Shown here: positions 1 to 8,458 of the stretch, piece by piece
Layout: every line of letters starts with the position of its first letter
Position numbering within the stretch: position 1 is the stretch's first letter
From: CAMDWQ01 sp964543965
Lineage (GTDB): Bacteria > Omnitrophota > Gorgyraeia > 2-02-FULL-51-18
Length of the DNA: 14,083 nucleotides
Reading direction: 5' to 3'
Assembly (NCBI GenBank): GCA_964543965.1
Contig: CAZJAX010000046.1
Span: 1 to 14,083 of the forward strand
Position numbers and translations under genes: made by a program
Notes under the pieces: model-generated
Seen by the model: only the letters and a program-made list of their open reading frames with translations
Databases searched by the model: none
Told to the model about the DNA's origin: nothing

Positions 1-86
1 AAAAAAAGAGTGAAGATAGATTTTTAGTATTACTCCCTGGATGACCTGGACCGTGTTTTAAAACTCATGGGATCCTACAGCTCCTC
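1..86. other. Upstream flank with no supported feature
   Basis: This AT-rich stretch precedes the promoter. I see no open frame of useful length, no RNA-gene structure and no convincing terminator. It may hold the tail of an intergenic region belonging to a gene outside the window. Confidence 0.5.
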
Positions 87-114
87 TTGAAGTGAGTCTT
101 TAATGTTGTATAAT
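87..114 (+). promoter_or_regulatory. Sigma70-like promoter for the riboswitch leader
   Basis: A perfect -10 hexamer TATAAT lies at 109-114. A -35-like TTGAAG (4 of 6 consensus bases) lies at 87-92, with a 16-base spacer. Transcription would begin near 119-122, which is where the first strand of riboswitch helix P1 begins. That agreement supports the call. The start site itself is inferred. Confidence 0.7.
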
Positions 115-118
115 TCTA

Positions 119-214
119 GTATTGTTTCAAGGGCAAACTATCCGCGAGGATAGGACGCAAACGCTTTAGGATCCCTTCCTGAAAAAAGGGTAAGGGACAG
201 CCAGCTGCCAATAC
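119..214 (+). promoter_or_regulatory. c-di-GMP-I (GEMM-I) riboswitch aptamer
   Basis: The conserved GEMM-I elements occur in order. AGGGCAAAC is at 130-138. A perfect 6-bp helix CTATCC/GGATAG, capped by the GNRA tetraloop GCGA, is at 138-153. GGACGCAAA is at 153-161. A second arm contains TCCCTT/AAGGGA, and the closing ACAGCCAGCTGCC is at 197-209. Helix P1 pairs GTATTG (119-124) with CAATAC (209-214). The base equivalent to ligand-contacting G20 of the Vibrio Vc2 aptamer is G133, and the intercalating A47 equivalent is A160. Retaining G20 favours c-di-GMP over the cAMP-GMP subclass, which typically carries A there. The segment after AGC is about one base shorter than usual. It lies directly ahead of a terminator and the giant secreted gene at 323, so it probably controls that gene by transcription attenuation. 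Confidence 0.9.
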
Positions 215-238
215 GTTATTTTATTGGCAGTTTTTTTT
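203..238 (+). terminator. Intrinsic terminator of the riboswitch expression platform
   Basis: CTGCCAATA (205-213) pairs perfectly with TATTGGCAG (222-230) around an 8-base loop, and a run of eight T follows at 231-238. Bases 209-213 are also the 3' strand of aptamer helix P1. The aptamer with P1 and the terminator therefore exclude each other. Ligand stabilisation of P1 should favour readthrough, making this an ON switch; that direction is inferred from pairing alone. Confidence 0.88.
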
Positions 239-322
239 ATTTTCTTCCTCTCTTTCTTTTGAAAAGCTCGATTGTAAATCGTCCGATCCTGGAAACGCGG
301 ACTCGTTTAAACCGGAGAAATC

Positions 323-3300
323 ATGTTTAAAAAAATCACGGCATCCGCTCTTTTAGTTTCCTATGTTTGCTTGCTCACCGCGTCCGATCTCGCGCTGGCT
401 GACAACCCTTTGACGTCCACGCCGCAGCGCCTTGGGCAGCTCACGCCCGAAGAGCAGCAGGCGGCTGCCGAAAGAAATCAGCAGCTCATCGACGACAGAA
501 ATGCGGCGATGGTTCTGCCGCAGCTAAACTCTTCCAATCCCTCGGTAGAACTTGAAGCTGATTATATTCTCGCCTGCCAGTTCATGAACCAGGCGAGCGC
601 CGCGTACGGCGCTATCAATAACGTGTACGGCGCGCCGACGTGGATCGTGCCCCGCGAAAACGCGATGGCGATCCTCGCGCTGATCCTCACGGCCAATGTG
701 CTCGATGAGCCGCAGTATCTTAACCGCGCCAATCTCGCGGCAAATTTTCTTTTAAGCGTGCAGGACTCGGACGGAGCGTGGTTCGATCAGTACGATCACA
801 ACGTCGCGACGGTGCTTTCAAAATCACCGACTCAGACCGCTGAGACGATGCTTGCGATCTACCGCCTCGGTTTCCAGAGCGGCCGCTACAACGCGATGAA
901 AAAAGCGGCGCAGTTTTTACTCGCGTGCCAGAACCCTGTGAACAAGGGCGGGCTCGATGACGGTCTTATCGGCGGCGGAAAAAATGCGGCCGGCCAGTAC
1001 GAGAGCCGCCGCTGGGCATCCGATAATTCTTACGCTTATCAGGCGCTGAAAGCGGCGGAGAACTGGGCAGCGGCTCAAGGAGATACTGCATTTTCCCTTC
1101 AATGCAAAAATGCCGCGGCGCGCATCATCCAGGGTATCAACGAAAAACTTTATGCAGGCGACCCGTTCGATCCGGACTACGGCGTGTGGCACCGCGTCAT
1201 CGACAGCGTCGGAAATCCTCTCGAGGACAACTACCACGAATGGATCAACTACGCGCCGGCGATGCTCGATCTTCCGGCGATCGGAGTCGGAAATTCCAAC
1301 GTAGGGGAGTGGATCCATGCCAATCTTCAGACAGCCAACGGCGGCGTGGTCTGGGACAACGGCGATCATCAGGGCCGCCGGTCACCGGGTTTTTCCTTTC
1401 AGGCTTCTCTGGTCTGGTTCGATCTGAACCAGCACGGCTATCTTGATGACGCGGTCGAGTGGGCCGTCACGAGCGGTCTGTGGCAAAGGCTTCCCGATGC
1501 CAACGGCATCAGCGGCGGATGGATCGATTGGAGAGACGGATCGGGAGAAGCGCCGTTTTGGCAGAGATTCATCGACACTTCCTTTTATGCGATCGCCGCA
1601 TTTACGGGCGGGTACGATTTCCGGGTAAACAGCGCGGAGCCCGGCGACCTTCTGCTGATGGCGCTGCAGAACAACAGCGCGCTGCGCGACGCATTCAACA
1701 TTCTTTACGGCGCTCAGATCACTTCATTCGGCGTGTTCAACGATCTTTCTCCCGCAGACCAGCAGACGCTTTATGATCTGACCGGCGACCCTGCGTTCAA
1801 CCTGAACGAATATCTCGCGGCGCTGCCGAAAGTGAAGAATTTCTATACGGCGCTTCAGACCAATGCGGCCAACCGCAGCGCGTTCAACAAGCTTTACGGA
1901 ACGCGCATCCTGCAGAGCGGCGTGCCGACAGCTTCCGACCGCGGCGTGCTTTTCAATGTCGCGGCGGATCCGAATTTCAACCAGGCAAATTATCTGACCA
2001 TCCTCCCGAAGGCCGCCGCGCTTTTCGACCTTCTCAAGGACGACGGTTACAAGCGCGAGCAGTTCAACCGTTTATACGGCACCAATTTCAGCAGCACAGC
2101 CGCTCTCACGCCGGCGCAGGCTGCCGATGTCGCGGCGATCCGCCTATATCTCAACACGATGCAGATGAATCCCAGCGGTCTCGTCGCAAGCTACCCTGAC
2201 GACCCCGCGCTGATCCCGAACGACCGCGGTTTTCTCGTGCACAACAACGAGCAGGCGTACACATATGATCAGGCCGTCGCGGGTCTGGCGCTGATCCAGG
2301 CGGGGGATCTCGCAGGGGCGAAGAAGATCTTTGATTTCTATTATGCGCAATGGCTCGCCGACCAGGTCAACTTCGGCGGGTTTTGGACCGTGTATAACAT
2401 CGATCCGGCGAAACCGGACGAGAAGACCGAGTTCCGAAAAGGCATGGGCGAGAACGCCTGGATCGCGATCTTTGCCGAGCAGTATTCGCGTTTTGCGCTG
2501 ACCGCCTCGGAAAAAGCCAAGGGCCTCTCATTGGCGACGAACGTCACGAAGTGGATCAGCGGTCTGCCGCATTATCACGGCGCCGTCGCGATGAGTCCTT
2601 ACGGCAGCGGAACGAACCCGGATTTCGGGTATGTGTATTCGGTCGAGAACATTTTCGATTACTACTCGCTCTTAGACACGATGCGCGTGCGCGCGACCAA
2701 CGTGAACGACCGTGCGCTCTTCCAATCTGAATTCGGTTTTGTGAAGTCCTGGCTCAAGAACGAAGCGTACGATCCGGCGAAGGCGATATTCCGCCGCGGC
2801 GGCTCGCTCATCGGGACGAATTTTCAATGGAGCCATCTCGAAGGCTTCGATTCCAGCACTTGGGCGTTCCTTGTCCTCGGGCCCTCGGTGCTCGAAAACG
2901 AGTTCGACATCGATGTCGACACGTTCCTGGCGAACGTCGAGCAGAGATTCTCCGTGCAGTCCAACGGCACTTTCGGCGGAAACATCCTTACGTCGATCGG
3001 CTTTGATTTCTCCGATTCCTTCAACGCGACGCTGATCGGCCGCCCGGGCATGGTCTGGGTCGAGGGCACTCAGCAGATGATCGCGATCTACAACATGCTC
3101 TCCGATTACTACACGAGCCTGGATCCGGCGCTTTCGGCGGTCTATCAGGCGCGCGCGGATCATTTTATTTCGCTGAACCCTTCTCACGCTCTGCCGCAGG
3201 GGAACACTCTGGCTTACCGCTTTTCCGATTCTCCGGGCGCGCAGCTTTTTGCCGATATCGGTCTCACGCACGCGACTCCAGGACGTGCCGACGCTGCGAG

Positions 3301-6300
3301 CGCATGGGTGAATTTCACGCTGGGCAGGATCAATCCTTTCGAATACATCGGCTATCTGCTCGCTGAGGATCGCGGGGCTCTTTTCAACACGGCCGGCAAT
3401 CCTTCCTATATACAGGCGGAATTTTCAAATCTTCTCTCGGCCACCGGCGAACTTTTCGCGGCGCTTCAAGGAGACGCGGCGGCACTGGCGAATTTTAATA
3501 AGCTTTTCGGAACCAACTTGACCGTTGACGGCGCCATTTCCACGGCGGATCGCGATAAGATGTTCGCTGTCACTTCGGCCGCAGGTTACAGCCAAGTACA
3601 GTTTCTTGCATCGCTGTCCCGCGCAGCTTCTTTGTACGCCTCGCTGCAGGCGAGCGCGGCTGATCGCGCGCATTTCAATCTCGTGTACGGCACCTCGCTG
3701 CCGTCTTCAGGGTCTCCGACCGCCGCGAACCGAACAGTGCTTTTTAACGTCATCAACGCGGCCGGTTACACGCAGGCTTCGTTTTTGAATGTGCTTCCAA
3801 AGATCGGAAACCTGTATTCATCGCTGCAGTCGAGCGCGGGGGATCGAGCTCACGTAAACCTTCTATTCGGAACCGGCCTGACCGCCTCGGGTTCTCTTTC
3901 GGACAATGACCGCTCCGTATTGGCGCAGATCGTTTCGGGCGCGGCCTACGTGCAGGCGGATTTTATCTCGCGTCTTCCTCTGGCAGCCGAGCTTTACGCC
4001 GACGTCCAATCGGACAACAGCAACCGGATTGCGTTCAATGCGCTGTTCGGCGCGTCGATCCCTCAGACCGGGAGCCCGGCTTCGGTGGATACGGGCAATA
4101 TCCTTATGAGCGTTTCCAGCGACCCGTCGTTTGACAAGCCAAAGCTTTTGGCCAATCTCCCAAAGATCGCGAGTCTCTTTGCAGGTCTGCAGTCGGCTTC
4201 TGCCACAAGCGGATTCAATCTTTTGTTTGCGGCGTCTGTTCCGGCCTCCGGCCCCATGACTTCGATCCCCAGCGTGAACGTGATGGCAGACGCCGTTTCG
4301 GACGGCAGTTACAACGAAGCGTCGTTTCTCGCCGTTATCACAAAAACCGCTGCGCTTTACTCGGCCCTTCAGTCATCCACGCAGAACCGTACTGACTTTA
4401 ACCTGCTCTTTTCGGCTTCCGTCGCGGCGACAGGCTCTCCTTCAGTCGTGGATCGCGGCGCTTTATTCGCGGTTGCAGGCGACCCGAATTACGTGCAGGC
4501 AACATTCCTTTCCGTTTTAACGAAAGGTGCAAGCTTATACCGCGCGCTTCAGGCTAATTCCACGCTGCGCGCGAGGTTCAACACTGTTTACAGCGCGTCT
4601 CTGCCTGCTTCCGGTTCTCCTTCGGCCGCCGATCGCACGACGATCTTCGGCATCGTCGGCGACCCCAACTACAGCGAAGCGGCGTTCCTGGCCAGCTTGA
4701 ATTCACCGGCTTATCAACTGCTTACAGCGCTGCAAGCCAACACGTCTCAGAGAAACGCTTTCAATCTTCTCTTCGGCACCGCGATCCCCGCGACGGGCGA
4801 CCCGTCCGCCGCTGACCAGGCCGTTCTCGACGGCATCACCGGCGACCCTAACTACTCTCTGACGCCTTTTTTGAACTTCATGGTAAAAACTTCGACGCTC
4901 TACTCTGCGATACAGTCCACCACCGCGAACCGTAACGATTTTAACCTTCTATTCGCAGCTTCCATCCCCGCGGCAGGTTCTCCTTCGGCTGCTGATAGGA
5001 ATATTTTATTCGCGGTTGCAGGCGACCCGAATTACGTGCAGGCAACATTCCTTTCCGTTTTAACGAAAGGTGCAAGCTTATACCGCGCGCTTCAGGCTAA
5101 TTCCACGCTGCGCGCGAGGTTCAACACTGTTTACAGCGCGTCTCTGCCTGCTTCCGGTTCTCCTTCGGCCGCCGATCGCACGACGATCTTCGGCATCGTC
5201 GGCGACCCCAACTACAGCGAAGCGGCGTTCCTGGCCAGCTTGAATTCACCGGCTTATCAACTGCTTACAGCGCTGCAAGCCAACACGTCTCAGAGAAACG
5301 CTTTCAATCTTCTCTTCGGCACCGCGATCCCCGCGACGGGCGACCCGTCCGCCGCTGACCAGGCCGTTCTCGACGGCATCACCAACGATCCGGCGTATGT
5401 CCAGGCCGCGTTCTTGACCGTCATGACAAAAACGGCGGCGCTTTACTCGGCGCTTCAGGCCAGCACCGCAAATCGCAATGACTTCAATCTTTTGTTTGCA
5501 TCCTCGATCGCTGCAACCGGCTCTCCGTCGGCCGCTGACCGCAACACTTTGTTCTCTGTCGCGGGAGACCCAAACTTCGTCCAAGCGACGTTTATCAGCG
5601 TGTTGACCAAAGGTGCGAGCCTTTTTCGAGCGCTTCAGGCTGACAGTCAGCTTCGCGGAAGATTCAACACGGTCTATAGCGCCAATCTTCCGGCTTCCGG
5701 CTCTCCGTCTGCTTCAGACCGTACGATTATCTTCAACATCGTCGGCGATCCCAACTACAGCGAAGCGGCGTTCCTGGCGAGTTTAAATTCCCCGGGCAGT
5801 TCTTTATTGACGGCGCTTCAAGGTAGCGCGGCTAATCTGGCGGCGTTCAATCTTTTATTCGGCACCGCAATCCCGGCGACCGGCAATCCTTCCGCTGCAG
5901 ATCTTCAGATCGTGAATAATGTTGCGAACGACCCTGCGTACGTCCAAGCCGCGTTCCTGGCGAGTCTGCCGAAAGCCGCAAACCTCTTGACGGCGCTTCG
6001 GGCAACCGCGTCTCTGGTGGGCAATTACAACCTTCTCTTCGGCACGACACTGGCGGCGACAGGCGTCATCTCCGGAACCGACAGAAAAAGTCTTTTTGAT
6101 ACGGTCGGCGACCCTGCGTATGTTCAGGCAACATTTCTTGCCAATCTTCCGAAAGCTGCTGGTCTTCTGACAGCGATGCGCGCGAATGTTGTGCTTTTGA
6201 CCCACTACAACGCGCTGTTTGGGACCATTTTGGGGGTTGCGGGTGACATCACCGCCGCCGACAGAAAGTCTCTCTTCGACACCGCAGGCGACCCGGCGTN

Positions 6301-8309
6301 NNNNNNNNNNNNNNNNNNNNNNNNNNNNNNNNNNNNNNNNNNNNNNNNNNNNNNNNNNNNNNNNNNNNNNNNNNNNNNNNNNNNNNNNNNNNNNNNNNNA
6401 TGTCCAGGCCACGTTCTTGGCTAATCTTCCCAAGGCCGCAAGCCTTCTGACCGCCATCCGCGGCACCGCCTCTCACATCACCAACTACAACTTATTGTTC
6501 GGCACCACGATCGCCGCCACCGGCGCTCTCACCGCCGCCGACAGAAAGTCTCTCTTCGACACCGCAGGCGACCCGGCGTATGTCCAGGCCACGTTCTTGG
6601 CTAATCTTCCCAAGGCCGCAAGCCTTCTGACCGCGCTTCGCAGCAACGCGTCCCAGCTTTCTAATTATAATTCTCTCTTCGGCACTGCGATCTCTGCGGG
6701 AGCGTTGAGTGTCAACGACCGCAAGAGTCTTTTCGACACCACGGGTGCGGCGGGTTATGCCGAAGCCGCATTCCTGGCTTCACTGCCGAAAGTTGTCAGT
6801 CTTCTGGCGGGTTTGCGCGCAAACAACCAGCTTCTGGCGGACTTCAATCTGATATTTGCGGTCGCTCTGCAGTCTTCCGGCGCCGTTAATGCGTCCGGCC
6901 GCAAGGCTCTCTTCGACACTGTCGGAGATGCGGCCTATGTTCAGGCGACGTTCCTGAACAATCTTCACCCGGCGACGACATTATATTTCGGCATCCAGGG
7001 ATCGCCGGAATACCGTGTTTATTTCAACGCCCTTTACGGGACCCAATATTTCGTGACTTCAAGCGATGCGTCTACGGCCATGTTTAGACTTTTCAAAGCT
7101 TCGGTTCCCGATCATTTCTATACCACTTCGATTACGGAAAGAGACTCAGCGATCGCTGCAGGTTATACGCTTGAAGGAATAGCGGGCTATGTTTCTGAGG
7201 TTCCGGGCGGCGGCAACGTTCCTTTTTACCGTCTGCTTAAAAACGGTCATCATATTTACACCTCCAATGAGACCGAAAAAACAGCTCTGATAGGTCAGGG
7301 ATGGGCTCTTGAGGGGATCGCCGGCTACATTCCTCCTGTCACTGCCAATGTGACCGCACCTCTTTTCCGCTTGTACCGCGCTTCTAACGGCGACCGTATC
7401 TACACGACCTCTACCGCCGAAAGGGACTCGGCCATCGCTTCAGGTTTCACTGATGAAGGGGTTGTCGGGCAGTTTGCAACGTTTGAGTATTTGGTGACAT
7501 CACCGAATGCCGCCGACAGAAAAGCGCTTTTTGATGTCGTGGGAGATGCGTCGTTCAATCAAAATAATTTCTTTGCGGTGCTGCCGCTGACCGGCAGCCT
7601 TTATGCCGCATTGCAGGGCAATACGACTCTGCGCGGGTATTTCAACGCGCTTTACGGCACCGCCGTTCCTGCGTCAGGCGCTCCTCCCAGAGCCAATCTC
7701 GCGGCGCTGTTTGGCGTCGCAGGAGCCGCGGGCTATTCACAAACGACCTATCTTCAGGTGCTAAACCGCGCGGGCAGTCTCTACTCGGCGCTTCAGACCA
7801 ACGCGACTCACCGGGCGAATTTCAACCTGCTGTTCAACACGGCTCTCGCGGCTACAGGCGCTCCTTCGGCGGCCGATCGCGGCATTCTTTTTGATACGGC
7901 GGGACCGGCAGCGTTCAACCAGGCGAGCTTTCTAGCGGTCATGGCTGAGGCCGCGCCGTTATACAGCGGTTTGCGCTCCAACGTGACCAACATGAACTAC
8001 TTCAACCTGCTTTACGGCGCGAACATCGCAGCAACCGGAGCACTTTCCGCAGCTAACAGGACCATTCTGTTCAATGTCGCCGGCGGAGCGGGTTTCAACG
8101 CCTCGACTTATCTGAACATTCTGCCTAAAGCCGGCCAGCTGTATGTCGCGCTCCAGGGCAATGCAGCCAAGCGCGCCATCTTCAACTCGCGCTTCAGCGC
8201 TGCAGTCCCGGAAAGCGGTTCTCCCAACGGGGCAACTTTGGGCGTGATCTTTGGCCTGACGGGTGATCCGAACTATAATTTCACCGCGTTCTGGGCGTCT
8301 TTGGTCTAA
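323..8309 (+). CDS. Giant secreted repeat protein with two toroid-like domains and a DUF5648 domain
   Basis: ATG 323 is preceded by GGAG (314-317) at 5-base spacing and begins a typical signal peptide: basic MFKK, a hydrophobic core, and a likely cut after ALA near residue 26. The gap at 6300-6399 shifts the frame, but joining its edges directly restores it and gives at least 2628 aa. Domains in order: alpha/alpha-toroid (about residues 65-440); three ~60-aa repeats (443-606); a second toroid-like domain (607-1016); about 20 more repeats; DUF5648 (around 2217-2357); and four and a half final repeats. The toroids resemble carbohydrate-active folds but I cannot name a family or catalytic residues. 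No sortase, autotransporter or cell-wall anchor is visible at the C terminus. Probable role, inferred: a surface or matrix protein that binds or processes polysaccharide. A c-di-GMP riboswitch lies upstream. The true length depends on how many repeats the gap hides. Confidence 0.88.
518..1640 (+). other. First alpha/alpha-toroid domain of the giant protein
   Basis: About residues 66-440. It contains successive helical hairpins with aromatic, Asp-rich turns such as QDSDGAWFDQYD, WASDNSYAYQALKAAE, DYGVWHRV and GGWIDWRDGSGEAPFWQRF. This pattern is typical of six-hairpin glycosidase and related (alpha/alpha)6 folds. The large number of Trp, Tyr and Asp residues at hairpin ends fits a carbohydrate-binding cleft. 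I cannot place it in a named glycoside hydrolase family, and a non-catalytic toroid remains possible. Confidence 0.6.
1649..2140 (+). repeat. First block of three ~60-aa repeats
   Basis: Residues 443-606 hold three diverged copies, each with an ALQ-like helix, then an FN[IKR]LYG[AT] core, then a Ser/Pro-Ala-Asp turn. The cores read FNILYGA, FNKLYGT and FNRLYGT. The third copy runs straight into the second toroid domain, so the array is interrupted by a globular insertion. Confidence 0.85.
2141..3370 (+). other. Second toroid-like (probable carbohydrate-active) domain
   Basis: About residues 607-1016. Landmarks are SYPDDPALIPNDRGFLVHNN, then YTYDQAVAGLALIQAGD, GKMGENAW-like GMGENAWIAIFAEQYSRF, SVENIFDYYSLLD, EGFDSSTWAFLVLGP, GMVWVEGTQQMIAIYN and ASAWVNFTLGRINPF. 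The helical pairs with aromatic and acidic ends suggest another alpha/alpha toroid. It is not a duplicate of the first domain at a level I can see by eye. Family and activity are unassigned. A structure prediction followed by fold comparison would settle the class. Confidence 0.55.
4462..4840 (+). repeat. 379-bp perfect direct repeat, copy 1
   Basis: This segment is identical base for base to 5005-5383, including all silent sites, at an offset of 543 bp (181 codons, or three protein repeat units). It covers most of units 10 and 11 and the first codons of unit 12. Perfect identity at silent sites implies recent duplication or gene conversion. Confidence 0.93.
5005..5383 (+). repeat. 379-bp perfect direct repeat, copy 2
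   Basis: Second copy of 4462-4840, covering units 13 and 14. A third, diverged version of the same three-unit block follows (units 16-18, roughly 5548-6080), so the array has a higher-order period of about 543 bp. Confidence 0.93.
6300..6399. other. Assembly gap (100 N) inside the repeat array
   Basis: Exactly 100 N, a conventional unknown-length gap. The 51 bases before it (6249-6299) equal 6529-6579, and the 55 bases after it (6400-6454) equal 6580-6634. Joining the edges gives an intact in-frame repeat unit. The true gap is therefore zero or a whole number of repeat units, and the apparent frameshift is not biological. Confidence 0.95.
7071..7490 (+). other. DUF5648 domain (three beta-trefoil-like lobes)
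   Basis: Three internal repeats of about 45 aa carry the DUF5648 (PF18885) signature. Lobe 1 has FRLFKA, DHFYTTS, ERDSAIAAGYTLEGIAGYV. Lobe 2 has FYRLLKNG, HHIYTSNETEK, GWALEGIAGYI. Lobe 3 has LFRLYRA, DRIYTTSTAERDSAIASGF, EGVVGQF. The family is common in secreted bacterial proteins and its exact ligand is unknown. A lectin-like or adhesive role is often supposed from the fold, but this is inference. Here the domain is inserted within the repeat array. Confidence 0.85.
7497..8306 (+). repeat. C-terminal block of four and a half ~60-aa repeats
   Basis: After DUF5648 the repeat resumes with cores FNALYGT, FNLLFNT, FNLLYGA and FNSRFSA. It ends with a half unit (FGLTGDPNYNFTAFWASLV) directly before the TAA stop. 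Ending partway through a unit suggests that the frame closes where the array lost its last half unit, or that the structural repeat is offset from the sequence repeat. Confidence 0.85.
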
Positions 8310-8369
8310 TAGCACCTTTTAGGCCATTTCTTGTCTATAGCCTAACTATCGGGCATACTTTAAGATAGC

Positions 8370-8409
8370 ACCCAAAAACCATCCGATTGATGGGTCTGGG
8401 TCTTTTTTT
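8370..8409 (+). terminator. Intrinsic terminator after the giant secreted gene
   Basis: A bipartite stem forms: the outer arm pairs ACCCA (8370-8374) with TGGGT (8397-8401), and the inner arm pairs CCATC (8379-8383) with GATGG (8389-8393). Seven T follow at 8403-8409. It lies 60 bases after the TAA of the upstream gene and separates it from the next one. The stem has a small internal bulge, so strength is moderate. Confidence 0.75.
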
Positions 8410-8439
8410 AAACAAGATATAAAAATGTTTATTAAAGCG

Positions 8440-8457
8440 CTAGATAAAGGAATCTAG
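8440..8457 (+). promoter_or_regulatory. Perfect hairpin presenting the ribosome binding site in its loop
   Basis: CTAGAT (8440-8445) and ATCTAG (8452-8457) pair perfectly around the loop AAAGGA (8446-8451), which is the Shine-Dalgarno core of the GTG start at 8459. The stem is short and AT-rich. It could present the binding site to the ribosome, or it could be a DNA palindrome bound by a protein. Confidence 0.55.
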
Positions 8458-8458
8458 A

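Larger units (their letters stand above)
3371..7070 (+). repeat. Main tandem array of about 20 ~60-aa repeats
   Basis: Each unit is about 60-61 aa (180-183 bp). It opens with Rxx[LI]F, then a G[DN]P[NA]Y turn, then [VS][QE]A[TA]FL, then a LPKAAxLYxAL helix, and ends with FN[LT][LV][FY]G/S, xATGxPSAAD. I count about 20 consecutive units, numbered 4 to 23 from the start of the protein. Some divergence is visible: units 7-9 are the least regular, while units 18-21 are the most alike. The family is not one I recognise. A 100-N gap interrupts the array at unit 20. Confidence 0.9.

Noticed and set aside
119..214. cAMP-GMP (GEMM-Ib) specificity for the riboswitch
   Set aside because: The position equivalent to G20 is still G (133), while the cAMP-GMP subclass usually has A there. 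Mixed specificity is not excluded.
304..311. GTTTAAAC palindrome just before the first gene
   Set aside because: A short AT-rich palindrome is expected by chance in such a leader and has no second copy nearby.
2672..3271. 199-codon open frame on the minus strand
   Set aside because: It lies wholly inside the second toroid-like domain, is very Arg-rich, has no recognisable motif, and looks like a shadow frame of a GC-rich gene. The other minus-strand frames look the same.
4600..5720. LPASG as a sortase signal
   Set aside because: LPASGSPSA occurs repeatedly inside the repeat units, is not followed by a hydrophobic segment and basic tail, and is not at the C terminus.
6219..6424. Two overlapping genes or a frameshifted pseudogene at the first gap
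   Set aside because: The frame change comes only from the arbitrary 100 N. Direct joining of the edges gives a perfect repeat unit in frame.
3371..7070. CRISPR array
   Set aside because: The repeats are 180-183 bp, coding, in frame and diverged at the DNA level, without short identical repeats and unique spacers.
8331..8359. Promoter TTGTCT-17-CATACT between the two genes
   Set aside because: Only 4 of 6 matches in each box, and it lies ahead of the 8370-8409 terminator. The second gene presumably has its own promoter in the AT-rich 8403-8440 stretch, but I cannot fix one with confidence.
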